Positions 61,943-64,000 of a stretch of DNA of 64,000 bases are shown piece after piece; position 1 is the stretch's first letter; every line of letters begins with the position of its first letter. Source of the DNA: Apium graveolens (lineage: Eukaryota; Streptophyta; Magnoliopsida; Apiales; Apiaceae); assembly GCF_009905375.1 (NCBI RefSeq), contig NC_133648.1, forward strand, positions 92,697,079 through 92,761,078. The letters run 5' to 3'. A program made the position numbers and the translations under genes. Below the pieces are notes generated by a model. The model did no database searches, was not told where the DNA came from, and worked only from the letters and a program-made list of their open reading frames with translations.

Positions 61943-64000
61943 CTACTTTTTCAATGATGACATTCCCAGATTGATATTGCCATATCCCAAAGTTTTTCCC
62001 ATATTGCCATCTCCATAAGAAACATTTGGGCTAGCTTTCTCCACAAAGTCTGATAGCAGGGCTTTATTTCCAGTCATATGTCCTGAACATCCACTGTCCA
62101 GAACTAGGATGTTTTTCCTGTTGCCCTGCAATCACAAAGACCACTAATGATTAGTTTTAAGGACCCAGACTTGCTTGGATCCTTTGGCCTTATTAAGTTT
62201 GTTAACATTTGCAGCAGATTTAGCATCAGAGTTTATGTTAACATTTTTCTTATCAGCATTTACACTATCAGACTTTGTATCAGAACTTACACTAGAAGGA
62301 ATAATGCTAACTTTCTTTAAAGAAGGTTTTATTTGATAATAATCATAGTAAAAACTATGATATTCCTTACAAGTATAAATGGAATGCCATAAACTACCAC
62401 AATGAAAACAAGGATTTTGTGGCCTATATCTAACAGACTGACTCTTAACTCCTGACTTTGAAGGTAGGGAGTTTATGTTCTTATTTTTCCTGCAAAAAGA
62501 AGCCAGATGGTTAGAATTTCCACAGTTATGACATGTTTTTCTAGGAGCATTAGGAACAGGCTTATAATTATTACTTTTATTCACACCTTCCTTTCCATTC
62601 CTATTTTTCCTAGGTGGATTTACCTTGTTTACATTCTTAACATCTTTCAGCTTATGCTTAAGCTGCTTCTTTGTCATTAAGCCTATGTTAACTTCAGTTG
62701 GCTTATCCTGTTTTTGTTTGTCAGAAGTTAATTTCTCTTTAACTTCTGATTTATCAATATCAGACTTTACAGCTACAAACTTAACATGATTTATCTTAGG
62801 CTTTTGTTTAACAACTACAGGCTCATTTTCTACAGTTCCCTTATCATTCTTATCATCTCCATAACCTAAGCCTTCTTTTCAGTTTCCACTACTTAACAAA
62901 TTCTGAGTTGTTCTGCCAGAGTTAGTCCAAGTCCTGATAATCTCTTTTTCCTTTTCTAACTCAGTTTTTAGAGATTCATTTATTTTAAGTATTTCATCCC
63001 TAACATAAAAGGCATCATCTCTATCTTTCTGAGTTTGATGGAACATGACTAACTCTTTTTCTAAATAATCATTCCTCTTCTTATAAGCAAGATTTTCAGA
63101 AGTTAATCTTTCACATGTTAAAGTTTGATCTCTATAACTAATGAACATGGTTTTAAGATATCTTCTCAACTCATTAATATCATCAGTATGAAAGGCATAA
63201 GTAGTTTGAGGTACCTTTAACTCAGCAGCATCAGAACTGCTATCAGCATTTGCCATCAAGGCATAATTCACCTCACTTTCAGAATCTGAAGTGTCTGTCC
63301 AGCTTTTCTTCTTTGTGACAAGATCCTTGCCTTTGTCACTCCTCACTTTCTTGCAATCAGGCGATATGTGGCCTTTCTCACCACAGTTGTAGCATTTGAC
63401 ATTTGTGTAATCTCCTTTGTCAAACTTTCCTCCTTTGCCTTCAGATTTTCTGAAACTCTTCTTATTAGAACTTGCACCTTTCCTGGAAAACTTCTTTCCC
63501 TTTCTAAATTTCCTATATGCAATCCTTGTGATTCCTTTCACCATAAGAGCACACAGCTTCATCATCTCTTCATCAGGATCCATCTTAGGTAAGCTTTCAG
63601 TTTCAGAGTCATCATCAGTATCAGAACTTGATGATTCAGTATCAGACTTTGTGATGAGAGCTTTTCCCTTGCCTTTCCTTGAGGTAGCTGCTTTGGGGGA
63701 TTCCTTCTCAGCCTTAAGAGCAACTGTCCTTGACTTTCTTCCTTTTCTCTTGTTTCTTTGTTCCATCTCAAGTTCATGAGTCTTGAGCATCCCATAAATT
63801 TCATCAAGAGTTGTTTCTTCAAGATTATAGTTGTCTCTTATAGTGGTGGCCTTCAAATCCCAACTTTCAGGAAGAACTAACAGGAATTTAATATTTGATT
63901 CCTCAAGATCATATTCCTTGTCAACTAGTGACAAATCATTCAAGAGTTTGACAAATCTGTCATATAAACCAGTTAATGACTCATCAGGCTTTGAGTCAAA
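61943..64000 (-). pseudogene. TE-7 gag and protease, 5' end outside the window
   Basis: Gag is open from the window edge to a TGA at 62879-62881, continues in the same frame to a TAG at 62144-62146, and the protease follows in that frame at 61943-62131 (VLDSGCSGHMTG). Gag has a UBN2-like start (LPESWDLKATTIRDNY), three zinc knuckles (CYNCGEKGHISPDC near 63370; CHNCGNSNHLASFC near 62500; CFHCGSLWHSIYTC near 62390) and a coiled-coil stretch (about 62940-63150). Two stops sit at the gag-protease boundary. A frameshift follows near 61960. Confidence 0.9.

Larger units (their letters stand above)
53590..64000 (-). mobile_element. TE-7: Sirevirus, 3' LTR to gag, runs off the window
   Basis: Minus-strand copia element inserted in TE-6. 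Reading right to left it has gag (open to the window edge), protease, integrase, RT, RNase H, a spacer, a long post-pol frame, a polypurine tract and the 3' LTR. The large frame after pol and a gag with three zinc knuckles fit the Sirevirus lineage. The five bases left of the LTR are TATCC. It has about ten frame breaks, fewer than TE-1. The 5' LTR and gag start lie beyond 64000. Confidence 0.93.

Overview
This window is plant nuclear DNA made entirely of nested LTR retrotransposons. I find no host gene, tRNA, rRNA or CRISPR array. Three lineages known only from plants are present: Ty1/copia Sireviruses, Ty3/gypsy Athila-type elements, and Ty3/gypsy Tekay (Del) chromoviruses with very long LTRs (about 2.9-4.0 kb). 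This points to a repeat-rich flowering plant, probably a eudicot. I cannot name the species.

Layout, from outermost to innermost. TE-0 (1-283, +) is a scrap of Sirevirus gag. TE-1, a Sirevirus on the minus strand, inserted into it at 284; its pieces are 284-2523 and 39618-46412. TE-1 was hit twice. Left arm: TE-2, an Athila-type element (minus, 2524-39617, target duplication GGAGT/AGAGT), sits in TE-1's post-pol reading frame. TE-2 was split by TE-3, a Tekay element (plus, 5988-31919, target duplication AAACC). TE-3's 3' LTR was split by TE-4, a long-LTR gypsy element (minus, 15655-29295, target duplication TTTTG). Right arm: TE-5, a Sirevirus end (minus, from 46413), cuts TE-1. TE-6, a second Tekay (plus, from about 47393), cuts TE-5. 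TE-7, a third Sirevirus (minus, 53590 to beyond the window end), cuts TE-6 inside reverse transcriptase. LTR pairs read by eye agree with this order: about 5% difference in TE-2, and about 1.5% in both TE-3 and TE-4.

Coding capacity. TE-3 is the best preserved: a 1398-codon open frame holds the rest of gag, protease, RT, RNase H, integrase and a chromodomain-like tail, and only two in-frame stops break the start of gag. All other elements are broken by several stops and frameshifts, and many of the stops look like C-to-T or G-to-A transitions. TE-4 has two nearly equal LTRs (4036 and 4035 bp) but a long-dead, rearranged interior, so it probably moved using another element's proteins.

Most interesting points: (1) the Athila and Sirevirus elements each carry a large extra reading frame after pol, and the two seem to share a domain pattern although they belong to different superfamilies; (2) the Tekay elements carry a reading frame before gag, with a candidate splice acceptor directly before the gag start codon in two of them; (3) each Sirevirus carries its own short repeated word, and in TE-7 this word runs through both LTR and coding sequence; (4) a GC-rich 20-21 bp repeat occurs three times inside the AT-rich Athila element; (5) TE-4 carries a displaced RT-RNase H-integrase segment inside its gag.
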